Part shown: piece after piece, positions 1-7,013 of the stretch
Layout of the letters: every line of letters begins with the position of its first letter
Position numbering within the stretch: position 1 is the first letter of the stretch
Assembly (NCBI GenBank): GCA_016935655.1
Contig: JAFGQM010000028.1
Coordinates: 1-11,135, forward strand
DNA from: Candidatus Altarchaeota archaeon
GTDB taxonomy: Archaea; Altiarchaeota; Altiarchaeia; JAFGQM01
Length of the DNA stretch: 11,135 nucleotides
Direction of reading: 5' to 3'
Notes under the pieces: model-generated
The model's input: the letters and a program-made list of their open reading frames with translations, nothing else
Told to the model about the DNA's origin: nothing
Database searches by the model: none
Translations under genes and position numbers: made by a program

Positions 1-101
1 AGTGAGAGGCCTTTTTCCTTAAACTCCCTATCCAGCAGATCCTGGTCACAGGCTGCGAGCAGGACTTCCCCGTTCTGCTTGTAGAGTTTTATGCTTATCA
101 T
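1..101 (-). CDS. DUF424 family protein, N-terminal part (runs off the window)
   Basis: The reverse strand from base 101 translates as MISIKLYKQNGEVLLAACDQ and continues DLLDREFKEKGLS, open to the edge of the window (33 codons). The opening pattern (short beta strand, K-x-NGEVLLAACD, then a helix with D-E-F-x-E-KG) matches archaeal DUF424 proteins of about 100 residues. Their function is unknown, but they are commonly found next to translation genes, as here. The ATG overlaps the stop of the upstream aIF2-beta gene by four bases (ATGA), so the two are very likely cotranscribed and translationally coupled. Family assignment rests on about a third of the protein. Confidence 0.72.
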   Translation of the reverse strand, partial: MISIKLYKQNGEVLLAACDQDLLDREFKEKGLS

Positions 102-508
102 ATGTTCTTCAGCGGCCTCCAGCCGCCACAGGCCTCGCATTTAAGGATCTTCACGCCCTCGAGGCTTGTGAATCTGGTGTCAGGCTTGCCGCATTCCTCG
201 CAGATGACGTAATCGTTTGCATAGGACTTGACAGCATCACCGATCTTCTTGCCGAATATCTTCTTGTTGAAAATGAGCCTCTCCCCGGCCAGTGTGGCAT
301 AGGCGCCAAGCTCCTTTGTGAGGAACTTTTGAAAATGGTTTTCATCGCGCCTGAAAAGCTTGGCTATGGGCACGAAGTTGCGCAGTATGGTCTTGTTGCC
401 CTCAAAGAACACGTCCACCTGGGGCATCTCAAACCTCTTGGTCTGCTTGACCCTCTCCGGGATTTGTGAATATGCCCTGTCAAGCAGCTTTTCATACTCG
501 AATTCCAT
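98..508 (-). CDS. eif2b: Translation initiation factor aIF2 subunit beta
   Basis: Encodes the beta subunit of the archaeal aIF2 heterotrimer, which carries initiator Met-tRNA to the small ribosomal subunit. The 136-residue product has the usual archaeal length. It begins MEFEYEKLLDRAYSQIPE, the typical N-terminal helix that contacts the gamma subunit, followed by a central alpha-beta domain with FVPIAKLFRRDENHFQKFL and TLAGERLIF. It ends in a C-terminal zinc ribbon with C103, C106, C124 and C127 (CEEC...CEAC). A start two codons upstream (base 514) is open, but the second ATG at 508 fits family N termini and lies about 26 bases from a TATA-like box at 531-537, so a leaderless start at 508 is preferred. 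It precedes the DUF424 gene with an ATGA overlap. Confidence 0.95.
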   Translation of the reverse strand: MEFEYEKLLDRAYSQIPERVKQTKRFEMPQVDVFFEGNKTILRNFVPIAKLFRRDENHFQKFLTKELGAYATLAGERLIFNKKIFGKKIGDAVKSYANDYVICEECGKPDTRFTSLEGVKILKCEACGGWRPLKNI

Positions 509-530
509 GAGCATATTTGCACGGGAGGGG

Positions 531-550
531 TTAAAAACAGTAGTTTTATT
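531..550. promoter_or_regulatory. Divergent TATA boxes for aIF2-beta and the nitroreductase
   Basis: Two archaeal-type boxes sit side by side. TTTTTAA on the minus strand (531-537) is centred about 26 bases before the aIF2-beta ATG at 508. TTTTATT on the plus strand (544-550) is centred about 24 bases before the nitroreductase ATG at 571. Neither ATG has a convincing Shine-Dalgarno sequence, so both transcripts are predicted to be leaderless. Seen in sequence; promoter activity is inferred. Confidence 0.6.
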
Positions 551-570
551 CGGGAAATTGAAAAGTAATC

Positions 571-1095
571 ATGGATGTAAAGGATGCTATCAAAGCCAGG
601 CGTAGCATCAGGAAGTTCACGGGTGAGGTTTCCGATGATTTGGTGAAAGAGCTCGCCGAGGCTGCAAGACTGGCGCCTTCGGGGTCAAACGTGCAGCCGA
701 CAAGATTGTTTTTCATACGGGACGGGGGAATTAAAAGAAAACTCGAGGCAGAAGAAGCATTCGAGCAGGATTTCGTGCACAAAGCCCCGTTGATCATAGT
801 CTTCTCTGGTAATCCGAACGACTACGAGACCAGCTATCCGGGCCTGGCTGGAAAAGGGAGGGAAAGGACCCTTCGTGATGTGACGATAGCCTCATCGTTC
901 GTTGTCCTGCGCGCGACTGAGCTGGGGCTGTCCTCCTGCTGGGTGGGGCTGATAGATCCGGGGGTAATCAAAAGGGTTCTGGAAATCCCGAGTGAGCACA
1001 TAATCCCGTTCGTTCTTTGCATCGGAAAGGCTGGGGAAAGGCCCGGGCTTTTAAAAAGGAAAACCACAGGCGAGATAATCTCGGGGGACGTTTGA
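571..1095 (+). CDS. Nitroreductase family FMN oxidoreductase
   Basis: A 174-residue protein of the nitroreductase fold, normally a homodimer binding FMN and using NAD(P)H. Family marks are the N-terminal RRSIRKF (10-16), the FMN/phosphate-contact stretch APSGSNVQP (35-43), and the C-terminal GLSSCWVG (119-126) followed by PFVLCIGKAGERP (146-158). Length is at the short end of the family, similar to other archaeal members. The physiological substrate cannot be read from sequence; nitroaromatic, quinone and flavin reduction are all known in the family. The ATG follows a TATA-like box by about 24 bases. The stop codon overlaps the start of the downstream DNA glycosylase (TGATG), so the two form an operon, perhaps linked to oxidative stress (inference). 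Confidence 0.88.
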   Translation: MDVKDAIKARRSIRKFTGEVSDDLVKELAEAARLAPSGSNVQPTRLFFIRDGGIKRKLEAEEAFEQDFVHKAPLIIVFSGNPNDYETSYPGLAGKGRERTLRDVTIASSFVVLRATELGLSSCWVGLIDPGVIKRVLEIPSEHIIPFVLCIGKAGERPGLLKRKTTGEIISGDV

Positions 1096-1730
1096 TGGGC
1101 GAAAAAGAGCTGATTCCAGAGATTGAAAAACTGAAAGGAGACAAGGCAGTCTCTGGCCTGGTCAGGGATAGAATCGGGGAATTCGAGCGCGTGCAAAAGG
1201 CTGATGAGAGGGTCTGGTTCGAGGAGCTATGCTTCTGCCTGCTAACTGCCAACACAAGCGCGCGCATGGGCATGAATACGATACATGACATAAAGGGAAT
1301 ACTGCCGCATTGTGACAAAAAATCCCTGAGCAGATCACTCAAGGAGTGCAGGTACAGGTTCTACAACAGGCGCGCAGAGTTCATAGTCGACGCGCGCGGG
1401 CTGCTGCCTCGTCTGAAAGAAGAGGTGCAAAAACGCAGCGAGCAGGATGCGCGCAGGTGGCTGGTCGAGAACATCAAGGGCATGGGATTCAAAGAGGCCA
1501 GCCATTTCATGAGGAACATTGGCTACAAAAACCTGGCGATAATAGACCGGCACATCCTGAAAGTATTATCTAGGTACGGGCTCATAGATGGGATCCCTTC
1601 AAGTCTTCCGGAAAAGACCTATCGCGAGATAGAAAAGGTATTAGGACTGCTTTCGCAAGAGACGGCCCTCTCGCTGGCGGAATTGGACTTCTACCTATGG
1701 TATATGGAAACGGGGGAGGTACTCAAATGA
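1095..1730 (+). CDS. ogg: Archaeal 8-oxoguanine DNA glycosylase / AP lyase (Ogg2 type)
   Basis: Base-excision repair enzyme that removes 8-oxoguanine and cleaves the abasic site. The 211-residue product shows the helix-hairpin-helix IKGMGFKEASHF (127-138), whose Lys133 sits where the family has its catalytic Schiff-base lysine. The matching catalytic aspartate is Asp151 in AIIDRHIL. The protein ends in Lys, as in the Methanocaldococcus jannaschii enzyme, where the C-terminal lysine takes part in lesion recognition. The start is taken at 1095 because it overlaps the upstream TGA (TGATG) and gives the expected length. An in-frame ATG at 1017 lies well inside the nitroreductase and would add 26 residues with no family counterpart. 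It is cotranscribed with the nitroreductase. Confidence 0.92.
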   Translation: MGEKELIPEIEKLKGDKAVSGLVRDRIGEFERVQKADERVWFEELCFCLLTANTSARMGMNTIHDIKGILPHCDKKSLSRSLKECRYRFYNRRAEFIVDARGLLPRLKEEVQKRSEQDARRWLVENIKGMGFKEASHFMRNIGYKNLAIIDRHILKVLSRYGLIDGIPSSLPEKTYREIEKVLGLLSQETALSLAELDFYLWYMETGEVLK

Positions 1731-1762
1731 TCTCCTTAAACTAAAAGGCGTCCCTCCACCCG

Positions 1763-1770
1763 TATTTATT
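1763..1770 (+). promoter_or_regulatory. Putative TATA box of the lar operon
   Basis: TATTTATT is centred about 25 bases before the ATG at 1792, the spacing expected for a leaderless archaeal transcript. No Shine-Dalgarno sequence precedes the ATG (the preceding bases are AATTACCCC). This supports 1792 rather than the open TTG at 1771 as the larC start. Confidence 0.55.
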
Positions 1771-1791
1771 TTGAATCGGTATAATTACCCC

Positions 1792-2472
1792 ATGAGAACC
1801 TTTGTCTTCGACCCTTCTTCGTCTGGAGTCTCGGGGGATATGTTGCTGGCTGTTTTGTTTGCGGCCGGCGCCAAGGAAAAAAACCTGCGAAAAAAGTTCG
1901 CCGGCCTTGCTGACGTGGACATCTCAAGGGAGACTCTTGTCATGGAAGGCAAGAACGTGAGTAGGATGAGTATCGAGATCACACCTGACATCCATTCCCC
2001 ATCATTCGGGGAAATGCGCAAACTTTTGGATAACATAGATACAACAAAAACCGAGAGGGGTTTTGCCTTGAAGGTCTTGAAGACCTTGGAAAAGGCCGAG
2101 GAGGCTGCCCACGGGGGAGTACACCCCCTGCACGAACTTGGCTCGCTGGACACCTTGGTCGACGTTGTCGGTGTTGCGCATGCGGCGGAAAACTTAGGCG
2201 TTTTTGAATCAAAAGTACTCTCGCTCCCTGTGGCCATAGGCGAACCACAGGGGCCTCACCAGGGTCAGGCCGTAGGCGTGATGCTGAAGGGGGGGATACC
2301 ACATGGCAAAAGAGGTACCAAGCACGAGCTGACTACACCTACGGGGCTGTCAATCTTGTCAAACCTGGCCATTTTTGTGAAAGATTTTTCTATTAATGGC
2401 GGAAAGAACTACTACAGTATCGGCACCGCAGAACTGCCAAAGCCGCATATTCTGAACTTGACTATCTTATGA
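1792..2472 (+). CDS. larC: LarC-like nickel-insertion protein, N-terminal domain only
   Basis: LarC is the CTP-dependent cyclometallase that inserts nickel into the pyridinium dithiocarboxylic acid mononucleotide to finish the pincer cofactor. The 226-residue product matches the N-terminal (LarC1, formerly DUF111) part: FDPSSSGVSGDM (6-17), HELGSLDTLVDVVG (114-127), LTTPTG (180-185) and a closing SIGTAELPKPHILNL that corresponds to the end of that domain. Full archaeal LarC proteins are roughly 400 residues. The C-terminal LarC2 part, which binds CTP, is missing, and larE starts immediately. The His-rich stretch usual in the middle of LarC1 is also not obvious (only scattered His at 68, 107, 111, 114). 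It overlaps larE by ATGA. Either LarC2 is encoded elsewhere or this is a reduced variant. Confidence 0.82.
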   Translation: MRTFVFDPSSSGVSGDMLLAVLFAAGAKEKNLRKKFAGLADVDISRETLVMEGKNVSRMSIEITPDIHSPSFGEMRKLLDNIDTTKTERGFALKVLKTLEKAEEAAHGGVHPLHELGSLDTLVDVVGVAHAAENLGVFESKVLSLPVAIGEPQGPHQGQAVGVMLKGGIPHGKRGTKHELTTPTGLSILSNLAIFVKDFSINGGKNYYSIGTAELPKPHILNLTIL

Positions 2473-3260
2473 AAACGAAACTCGATTTGCTAAAGGAAGC
2501 AATAAAGTCCAAGGGAAAAGTCCTGATTGCCTTTTCTGGCGGAGTGGACAGCAGCCTTCTGGCAAGGGTAGCCTACGATGTATTGGGCAAAGACGCCCTT
2601 GCAGTAACCCTTGACTCAGAGACGCTGCCTAGAAGAGAGCTTGAAGGGGCCAAGAGGATAGCGAAGGAGATAGGCATCCGCCACAAGGTAGTCAAATTCT
2701 CCGAGCTGAAGAACAGAAGGTTTAAGGAAAATCCCCCAGAGCGGTGCTACTACTGCAAAAAGGAGACTGCGAAGATTCTGAAAAGGATAGCTGATGGGGC
2801 AGGCTATACGATAGCGGGGGGCGTGAGTTACTCGGACTACGGGGAATACCGGCCCGGTATAAAGGCTGCTGACGAGGAGGGCATATGGCATCCATTCGTC
2901 GAGCTCAAGATCTCCAAAAAGGACATCAGGGTCTGGGCAAAAAAGCTCGGCCTTTCTGTACATGACAAACCATCCTCTGCATGCCTATCCTCGAGGATAC
3001 CCTATGGCATAGAGATTACTACCGAAAACCTGAAGAGGGTCGAGCTGGCAGAGGACTACTTGAAGGGCCTCGGGCTGAAACAGGTAAGGGTCAGGGACCA
3101 TATGGGCATCGCGCGCATAGAGGTGGAGGATTTCAATGCATTCATGAAACTAGACTTCGACGAAGTGGATAGAAAAATAAGGTCATTAAGCTTTGATTAT
3201 GTGACCCTTGACCTGAAAGGCTACCGGGCAGGGAGCATGAACGAGGTGCTGGACCTATGA
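2469..3260 (+). CDS. larE: LarE, ATP-dependent sulfur transferase of pincer cofactor synthesis
   Basis: LarE adenylates the carboxylates of pyridinium-3,5-biscarboxylic acid mononucleotide and replaces them with thiocarboxylates. The 263-residue protein has the PP-loop SGGVDSS (23-29) and the LarE signature KPSSACLSSRIPYG (167-180). Cys172 in that signature corresponds to the sulfur-donating cysteine of the Lactobacillus enzyme. Two more cysteines in ERCYYCKK (Cys93, Cys96) give the three-cysteine set of the LarE class that holds a [4Fe-4S] cluster and passes on an extra sulfide, rather than the sacrificial single-Cys type. This assignment is by residue pattern only. It overlaps larC upstream and larB downstream by ATGA, a tightly coupled operon. 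Confidence 0.95.
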   Translation: MKTKLDLLKEAIKSKGKVLIAFSGGVDSSLLARVAYDVLGKDALAVTLDSETLPRRELEGAKRIAKEIGIRHKVVKFSELKNRRFKENPPERCYYCKKETAKILKRIADGAGYTIAGGVSYSDYGEYRPGIKAADEEGIWHPFVELKISKKDIRVWAKKLGLSVHDKPSSACLSSRIPYGIEITTENLKRVELAEDYLKGLGLKQVRVRDHMGIARIEVEDFNAFMKLDFDEVDRKIRSLSFDYVTLDLKGYRAGSMNEVLDL

Positions 3261-3991
3261 AAAAGATCCTGAAGGATTTGAAAGAAGGGAGGATAAGCGC
3301 GGAGGAGGCCGAGAAACTCATCGCAGAATATCTAAGCGTGGGCGACTTCTGCAAATTCGATTTCTCAAGGGAGCACAGGAGGGGGGTCCCTGAGATCGTC
3401 CTCGGCGAGGGGAAGGAAGAAAGACACCTCCTCGAGATAGCCAAGCGGGTTTATGAGAAAAAAGGGGGCGTCATAATCACCCGCATTGATAAAAAAATCG
3501 TGCCGATGCTGGAAAAAATCGGCCCCTGTCGTTACAATGCGCTGGGCAAAGTAGCGATTATCGGAAAATTGAGAACCGAGAGGAAGGGGGTGGTTGGCAT
3601 ACTGACTGCAGGCACTTCCGACATACAAGTGGCCGAAGAGGCCGGTATAATCGCGGAGGAGATGGGGTGCAAGGTAATAAAATCATACGATGTCGGCGTC
3701 TCCGGAATACATAGGCTCTACCCCGCCATAAAAGAGATGAAGGAGAGGGGTGCCGGGGCGATAATCGTCGTGGCAGGAATGGAGGGGGCCCTGCCATCTG
3801 TGGTCTCCGGCCTAGTGGATATCCTGGTCATTGGAGTACCGACATCCAACGGCTACGGCTACGGCGGCAAAGGCGAGGCGGCGTTGATGGCGATGCTGCA
3901 ATCATGCTCGCCAGGAGTCGTGGTCGTCAATATAGACAATGGCGTAGGCGCGGCTATAGCTGCGTCAATAGTCGCAAAAAACAGGTTATGA
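3257..3991 (+). CDS. larB: LarB, NaAD carboxylase/hydrolase of pincer cofactor synthesis
   Basis: First enzyme of nickel-pincer cofactor synthesis: it carboxylates nicotinic acid adenine dinucleotide and hydrolyses it to pyridinium-3,5-biscarboxylic acid mononucleotide. The 244-residue product has the PurE-like C-terminal domain with AGTSD (118-122), DVGVSGIHRLY (145-155), VVAGMEGALPSVVSGL (171-186), PTSNGYG (195-201), SCSPG (216-220) and NIDNG (225-229). Cys217 occupies the place of the cysteine that forms the covalent adduct with NaAD in Lactobacillus LarB. The N-terminal half starts with the usual helical LKEGRISAEEAEKLI. It is the last gene of the operon and ends four bases from the convergent surface-protein gene. 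No larA-type racemase lies in the window. Confidence 0.95.
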   Translation: MKKILKDLKEGRISAEEAEKLIAEYLSVGDFCKFDFSREHRRGVPEIVLGEGKEERHLLEIAKRVYEKKGGVIITRIDKKIVPMLEKIGPCRYNALGKVAIIGKLRTERKGVVGILTAGTSDIQVAEEAGIIAEEMGCKVIKSYDVGVSGIHRLYPAIKEMKERGAGAIIVVAGMEGALPSVVSGLVDILVIGVPTSNGYGYGGKGEAALMAMLQSCSPGVVVVNIDNGVGAAIAASIVAKNRL

Positions 3992-3995
3992 TGCT

Positions 3996-4427
3996 TTAAC
4001 ACTTGTTGCCCCAGCAGTTCTGTACCAGCATTATGTCGCTAAGCCCTATGTTCTTGTCACCATCCACGTCCAATTTGGGGTCCCAATCCTTCTCACCTTC
4101 TCTAATGCCGAGGTATAGGTTGATAAGCTGCACGTCATCCATGCCCACGATCTTGTTCCCGCTCAAGTCCACGTTCGGGTTTTTACACTTGCCAGAGTCG
4201 CAGATATCGGCCGTACAGCCATCCCCATCAGAGCACTCGTCATTGTAACTGCAAAAAGACCCGGTTATCTGATTGTATGGGGATGCGCCAGCAACTGTCT
4301 GGGAGATCTCGGTTCTTGGCCTTGTAGGGCCCTGGGAAAGCAGAAGCAGGCCAAGAATAAGTATTATCGCTATCACAATAACGAATACATTCTCCATGGA
4401 CATATCAGCCTTCCCCTTCTTAGCCAT
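3996..4427 (-). CDS. Membrane-anchored Cys-rich dockerin-like surface protein
   Basis: A 143-residue protein of no named family. A short basic stretch (AKKGKADMSMEN) is followed by one strongly hydrophobic segment (14-31), resembling an archaeal pilin-like or simple N-terminal anchor; no certain processing site is visible. Outside lies a short Cys-rich module (C59, C65, C71, C76, C81; form CTADICDSGKC). Then comes a pair of calcium-loop repeats spaced as in type I dockerins: D87-S89-N91...D98 and D120-D122-D124-N126...D131, each followed by a helix; two further Cys (138, 143) end the chain. The start at 4427 is chosen because the upstream extension to 4475 adds an unlikely charged leader. Role is inferred as calcium-stabilised cell-surface binding or assembly; no cohesin is seen nearby. 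Confidence 0.7.
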   Translation of the reverse strand: MAKKGKADMSMENVFVIVIAIILILGLLLLSQGPTRPRTEISQTVAGASPYNQITGSFCSYNDECSDGDGCTADICDSGKCKNPNVDLSGNKIVGMDDVQLINLYLGIREGEKDWDPKLDVDGDKNIGLSDIMLVQNCWGNKC

Positions 4428-4442
4428 AATTATAGCTTTAGG

Positions 4443-4466
4443 TTTAATTGAACGTTCAATAAAAAG
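4443..4466 (-). promoter_or_regulatory. 14-bp palindrome at the promoter of the surface-protein gene
   Basis: ATTGAACGTTCAAT (4447-4460) is a perfect palindrome, and three further base pairs match beyond a single mismatch on each side (4443-4464). It abuts a TATA-like box on the minus strand (CTTTTTATT, 4458-4466) about 35 bases before the ATG at 4427. A dimeric repressor bound here would block that promoter. The tRNA promoter lies about 20 bases further on the other strand, so it could be affected too. The palindrome is seen; operator function is inferred. Confidence 0.45.
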
Positions 4467-4481
4467 GTTTGCCACTGGAAC

Positions 4482-4489
4482 TTTTTATC
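4482..4489 (+). promoter_or_regulatory. TATA box of the tRNA-Thr gene
   Basis: TTTTTATC is centred about 27 bases upstream of the first base of the mature tRNA (4513), the normal spacing for an archaeal tRNA promoter. Confidence 0.55.
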
Positions 4490-4512
4490 CATAGCTTTTC
4501 AAAAATAAGCGC

Positions 4513-4615
4513 GCCTCGGTGGCTCAGTCTGGTAGAGCGGCAGACTTGTAGGCTTCTTCAGAATTTAAGGGGCCAAGTCATCTGCATGTCGTGGGTTCAA
4601 ATCCCACCCGAGGCT
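4513..4615 (+). tRNA. tRNA-Thr(UGU) with an intron
   Basis: The cloverleaf is complete. The acceptor stem GCCTCGG (4513-4519) pairs with CCGAGGC (4608-4614), with discriminator U at 4615, as usual for archaeal tRNA-Thr. The D stem is GCTC/GAGC (4522-4525, 4535-4538). The anticodon stem GCAGA (4540-4544) pairs with TCTGC (4581-4585). The T arm is GTGGG-TTCAAAT-CCCAC (4591-4607). The anticodon TGT occupies 4547-4549. The mature tRNA is 74 bases after removal of a 29-base intron; CCA is not encoded. The gene converges on copA, whose stop codon lies only three bases beyond. Confidence 0.95.
4551..4579 (+). other. Archaeal tRNA intron (37/38) in a bulge-helix-bulge
   Basis: The intron lies between positions 37 (A4550) and 38 (A4580). 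The central helix forms between CTTG (4545-4548) and CAAG (4574-4577). Three-base bulges TAG (4549-4551) and TCA (4578-4580) carry the two cut sites after their second base. The intron itself folds into a hairpin, GCTTCTT (4552-4558) with AAGGGGC (4567-4573, two G-U pairs). This is the strict substrate form of the archaeal splicing endonuclease. Confidence 0.92.
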
Positions 4616-4619
4616 TTTT
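4615..4619 (+). terminator. T-run terminator after tRNA-Thr
   Basis: Five T residues follow the acceptor stem directly, the common U-tract terminator of archaeal tRNA genes. It extends into the convergent copA stop codon, so the two transcription units share their end region. Confidence 0.5.
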
Positions 4620-6798
4620 ACTCAATCTTCGAATACTTCAGCAAAAGCGAGTTGGTTACGACTGAAACAGAGCTCATCGCCATCGCGCCTCCGGCTATTA
4701 TCGGGCTCAACAGCCAGCCCGTCCAGAAATAGAACACGCCTGCTGCGAGCGGGATGCCGACAACGTTATAAAAAAGCGCCCAGAACATGTTCTGCTTTAT
4801 CTTGCCCATGGTGGCCTTGCTTAGCTTCACTGCCTTCACTACGTCCATCGGGTCGTTCTTCATCAGGACAACCCCGCCAGTCTCCATGGCCACGTCAGTA
4901 CCGGAGGCCATGACTATCCCTACCTCGGCCTGGGCAAGAGCAGGCGCATCGTTTATACCATCGCCTATCATGGCTACTTTCTTCCCATCCTGCTGCAGCC
5001 TCTTCACATAATTGGCCTTGTCCTCGGGCAATACCTCGGCGAATACCTTTGTTATGCCGACTTCCTTGCCAACAGCCTCGGCGGTCCTTTTGTTGTCTCC
5101 TGAGATCATGTAAGTATCCACCCCCATCCCCTGCAACGCTTCTATGGCCTTCCTGGAGCTCTGTTTCGGCAAGTCTGCGATCGCAACAAGGCCTGCTGGT
5201 CTCCTGTCCACAGCTAGGATGACGACTGTTTTGCCTTCGTTCTCGAGCGATTGCAGCTTCCCCTCGAACTCACCGAAATCGACCTTGAAATCGCTCATCA
5301 GTTTCCTGTTCCCCAGCAGTATCTGCTTCCCGTTTAAGGAACAGACGACCCCGTGCCCGGGAATCGCTTTGAAATCCTTGACGGCGTGCGGTTTGATGCC
5401 TTCTTCCTCGGCCTTGCGTATCACCGCATCCGCCAGAGGGTGCTCCGACGAGGCCTCTATGCTTGCCGCGAAGAATAACAAATCCTTCTGGTCCCTCTTG
5501 TCCAACGATAGTATATCAGTGACAGAAGGCTTGCCCTCTGTAAGGGTCCCTGTCTTGTCGAATATTATGGCATCCACCTTCTGGAGGGTCTCAAGCGCTT
5601 CACCACTCTTTATGAGAACGCCTTTCTGCGCGCCCCTCCCGACGCCTACCATTATCGCAGTCGGCGTAGCAAGCCCCAGCGCGCATGGGCATGATATCAC
5701 CAGGACTGAAACCCCGGCGACAAGGGCGAAATATATTGGCTGTCCAATAAATAGGTACCAGACTACGAATGTAGCCAACGCAATCAAGATCACAGCAGGG
5801 ACAAAGTAGCTGGAGACCACATCCGCGAACCTCTGTATAGGCGCGCGCGAACCCTGGGCATCTTGGACCAGCTTGATTATGTGCGCAAGGACTGTATCGC
5901 TGCCTATCTTGGTCGCCTTGAACAGGAAAGACCCGTGGTGGTTGAACGTAGAGCCGAAGACCTTGCTGCCCGCAGTCTTCTCCACGGGTATGCTCTCGCC
6001 AGTTATCATGGATTCGTCAACGCTGCTGGAGCCATCAGTAACGACGCCATCAACCGGCACTTTCTCGCCGGGCTTTACCCGGATTATGTCGCCGACCTGC
6101 ACCTCTTCCACCGGGATTTGGACCTCTTTGCCGTTCCTTAAGACCCAGGCCTTCTTTGGCGACAGGTCCATCAGCTTCTTTATCGCCTCGGAGGTTTTCC
6201 CCTTGGCTTTTGCCTCCAGATACTTTCCAAGGAGAACGAAGGTTATCAAGGCAGCCGATGTCTCGAAATACTGCTCCATCCCGCCCGCCAGCATCACATA
6301 GACGCTGTAGAAGTAAGCGGTAGTTGTGCCCACTACCACCAACGTGTCCATATTGGAGGTCTTGTTCTTGAGGGCGGCCCACGCCCCTTTGTAGAACCTA
6401 AGACCGGATATGAACTGGATGGGTGTGGCCAGCAAAAAGAGGATGTAAACACGATAGGGTAGTTCCATGAAAACCATGCCCAGAAGAACCGCCGGGACTG
6501 CAAGGGCCACTGAAAAGAACAGAAGCCTTCTTGTTTTTCTAAGCTCCTCGACCTTCTCGAGCTCCAGAAGTTTTTGATCGGCTTCGCCAAAGAAAGAGGC
6601 ACCGTAACCTTTATTTTTTATGGCATCTACGAGTGCTTGTTCATTTGTCTTCTTTTCGTCGAATTCCACTGATGCTATCTCAGTAGACAGATTGACATCT
6701 GCCTTTGATACTCCGTCAGTCTTCATCAGCGCGCGCTCTACTGTCTTGACGCAGGCTGCGCAGTGCATCCCCTTTACATTAAGTTTCGTCTCAGCCAA
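4618..6798 (-). CDS. copA: Cu(I)-exporting P1B-type ATPase with one HMA domain (CopA)
   Basis: ATP-driven export of Cu(I), possibly Ag(I), across the cytoplasmic membrane. The 726-residue protein has one N-terminal metal-binding domain (GMHCAAC, Cys13 and Cys16). It then shows the actuator motif TGES (266-269), the ion-path CPC (370-372), the phosphorylation site DKTGT (414-418), the P1B histidine SEHP (451-454) and GDGIND (612-617). Cu(I) rather than Zn/Co specificity is shown by YN in TM7 (677-678) and MxxSS in TM8 (706-710). The start codon is TTG at 6798, preceded by GGAGG (6804-6808) at five bases. The stop of the upstream chaperone gene is the codon immediately before and in the same frame. 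It is the last gene of the copper cluster and converges on tRNA-Thr. Confidence 0.96.
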   Translation of the reverse strand: MAETKLNVKGMHCAACVKTVERALMKTDGVSKADVNLSTEIASVEFDEKKTNEQALVDAIKNKGYGASFFGEADQKLLELEKVEELRKTRRLLFFSVALAVPAVLLGMVFMELPYRVYILFLLATPIQFISGLRFYKGAWAALKNKTSNMDTLVVVGTTTAYFYSVYVMLAGGMEQYFETSAALITFVLLGKYLEAKAKGKTSEAIKKLMDLSPKKAWVLRNGKEVQIPVEEVQVGDIIRVKPGEKVPVDGVVTDGSSSVDESMITGESIPVEKTAGSKVFGSTFNHHGSFLFKATKIGSDTVLAHIIKLVQDAQGSRAPIQRFADVVSSYFVPAVILIALATFVVWYLFIGQPIYFALVAGVSVLVISCPCALGLATPTAIMVGVGRGAQKGVLIKSGEALETLQKVDAIIFDKTGTLTEGKPSVTDILSLDKRDQKDLLFFAASIEASSEHPLADAVIRKAEEEGIKPHAVKDFKAIPGHGVVCSLNGKQILLGNRKLMSDFKVDFGEFEGKLQSLENEGKTVVILAVDRRPAGLVAIADLPKQSSRKAIEALQGMGVDTYMISGDNKRTAEAVGKEVGITKVFAEVLPEDKANYVKRLQQDGKKVAMIGDGINDAPALAQAEVGIVMASGTDVAMETGGVVLMKNDPMDVVKAVKLSKATMGKIKQNMFWALFYNVVGIPLAAGVFYFWTGWLLSPIIAGGAMAMSSVSVVTNSLLLKYSKIE

Positions 6799-6808
6799 TT
6801 AGCCCTCC
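6796..6808 (-). promoter_or_regulatory. GGAGG ribosome site and TTG start of copA, adjoining the chaperone stop
   Basis: Reading on the minus strand, the order is GGAGG, GC, TAA, TTG. GGAGG (6804-6808) lies inside the last codons of the chaperone gene, five bases before the TTG, and the TAA stop directly abuts the TTG in the same frame. This decides the copA start and means that copA translation depends on reinitiation or on new entry at this site. Readthrough of TAA would give a two-HMA CopA of about 797 residues. Confidence 0.75.
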
Positions 6809-7011
6809 ACAGTGTAGCCAGCCTCGTTCTCTATGTGGCTCTTAAGCTTATTAGAGTCGATCTTCTTTTCGTCGTAATCCACGTCTACTGTTCCCTTTGT
6901 AAAGTCCGCCTTGACGTTCTTTACCGCGTCCTCCTCACCCAGGATATCCTCTATCAGCATATTACAGCTCTTGCAGTGCATCCCGGCAACCCTGAATTTT
7001 ATCTTGGCCAT
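6799..7011 (-). CDS. Free copper chaperone, single HMA domain (CopZ-like)
   Basis: A 70-residue cytoplasmic protein made only of one heavy-metal-associated domain, beta-alpha-beta-beta-alpha-beta, with the Cu(I) site GMHCKSC (Cys13, Cys16) near the start. CopZ-type proteins of this length pass Cu(I) to the metal-binding domain and membrane entry site of CopA. The gene is in the same reading frame as copA and ends one codon before it. It therefore looks like the first metal-binding domain of a two-domain CopA that has become a separate product through a TAA codon. The gene has its own repeat-rich upstream region (7014-7082), so it may be transcribed with copA apart from the two upstream copper genes. 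Confidence 0.92.
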   Translation of the reverse strand: MAKIKFRVAGMHCKSCNMLIEDILGEEDAVKNVKADFTKGTVDVDYDEKKIDSNKLKSHIENEAGYTVEG

Positions 7012-7013
7012 CT

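Noticed and set aside
1017..1094. Upstream in-frame start for the DNA glycosylase
   Set aside because: It would overlap the nitroreductase by 79 bases and add 26 residues absent from the family; the TGATG overlap at 1095 gives the expected N terminus.
2469..2600. Programmed frameshift continuing larC into a LarC2 domain
   Set aside because: The DNA after the larC stop encodes the conserved N terminus of LarE in its own frame; no LarC2-like reading is present.
5144..5809. A 221-codon open frame on the plus strand
   Set aside because: It lies fully antisense to copA, has a Ser/Thr/Pro-rich composition typical of a shadow frame, and no recognisable motif or ribosome site.
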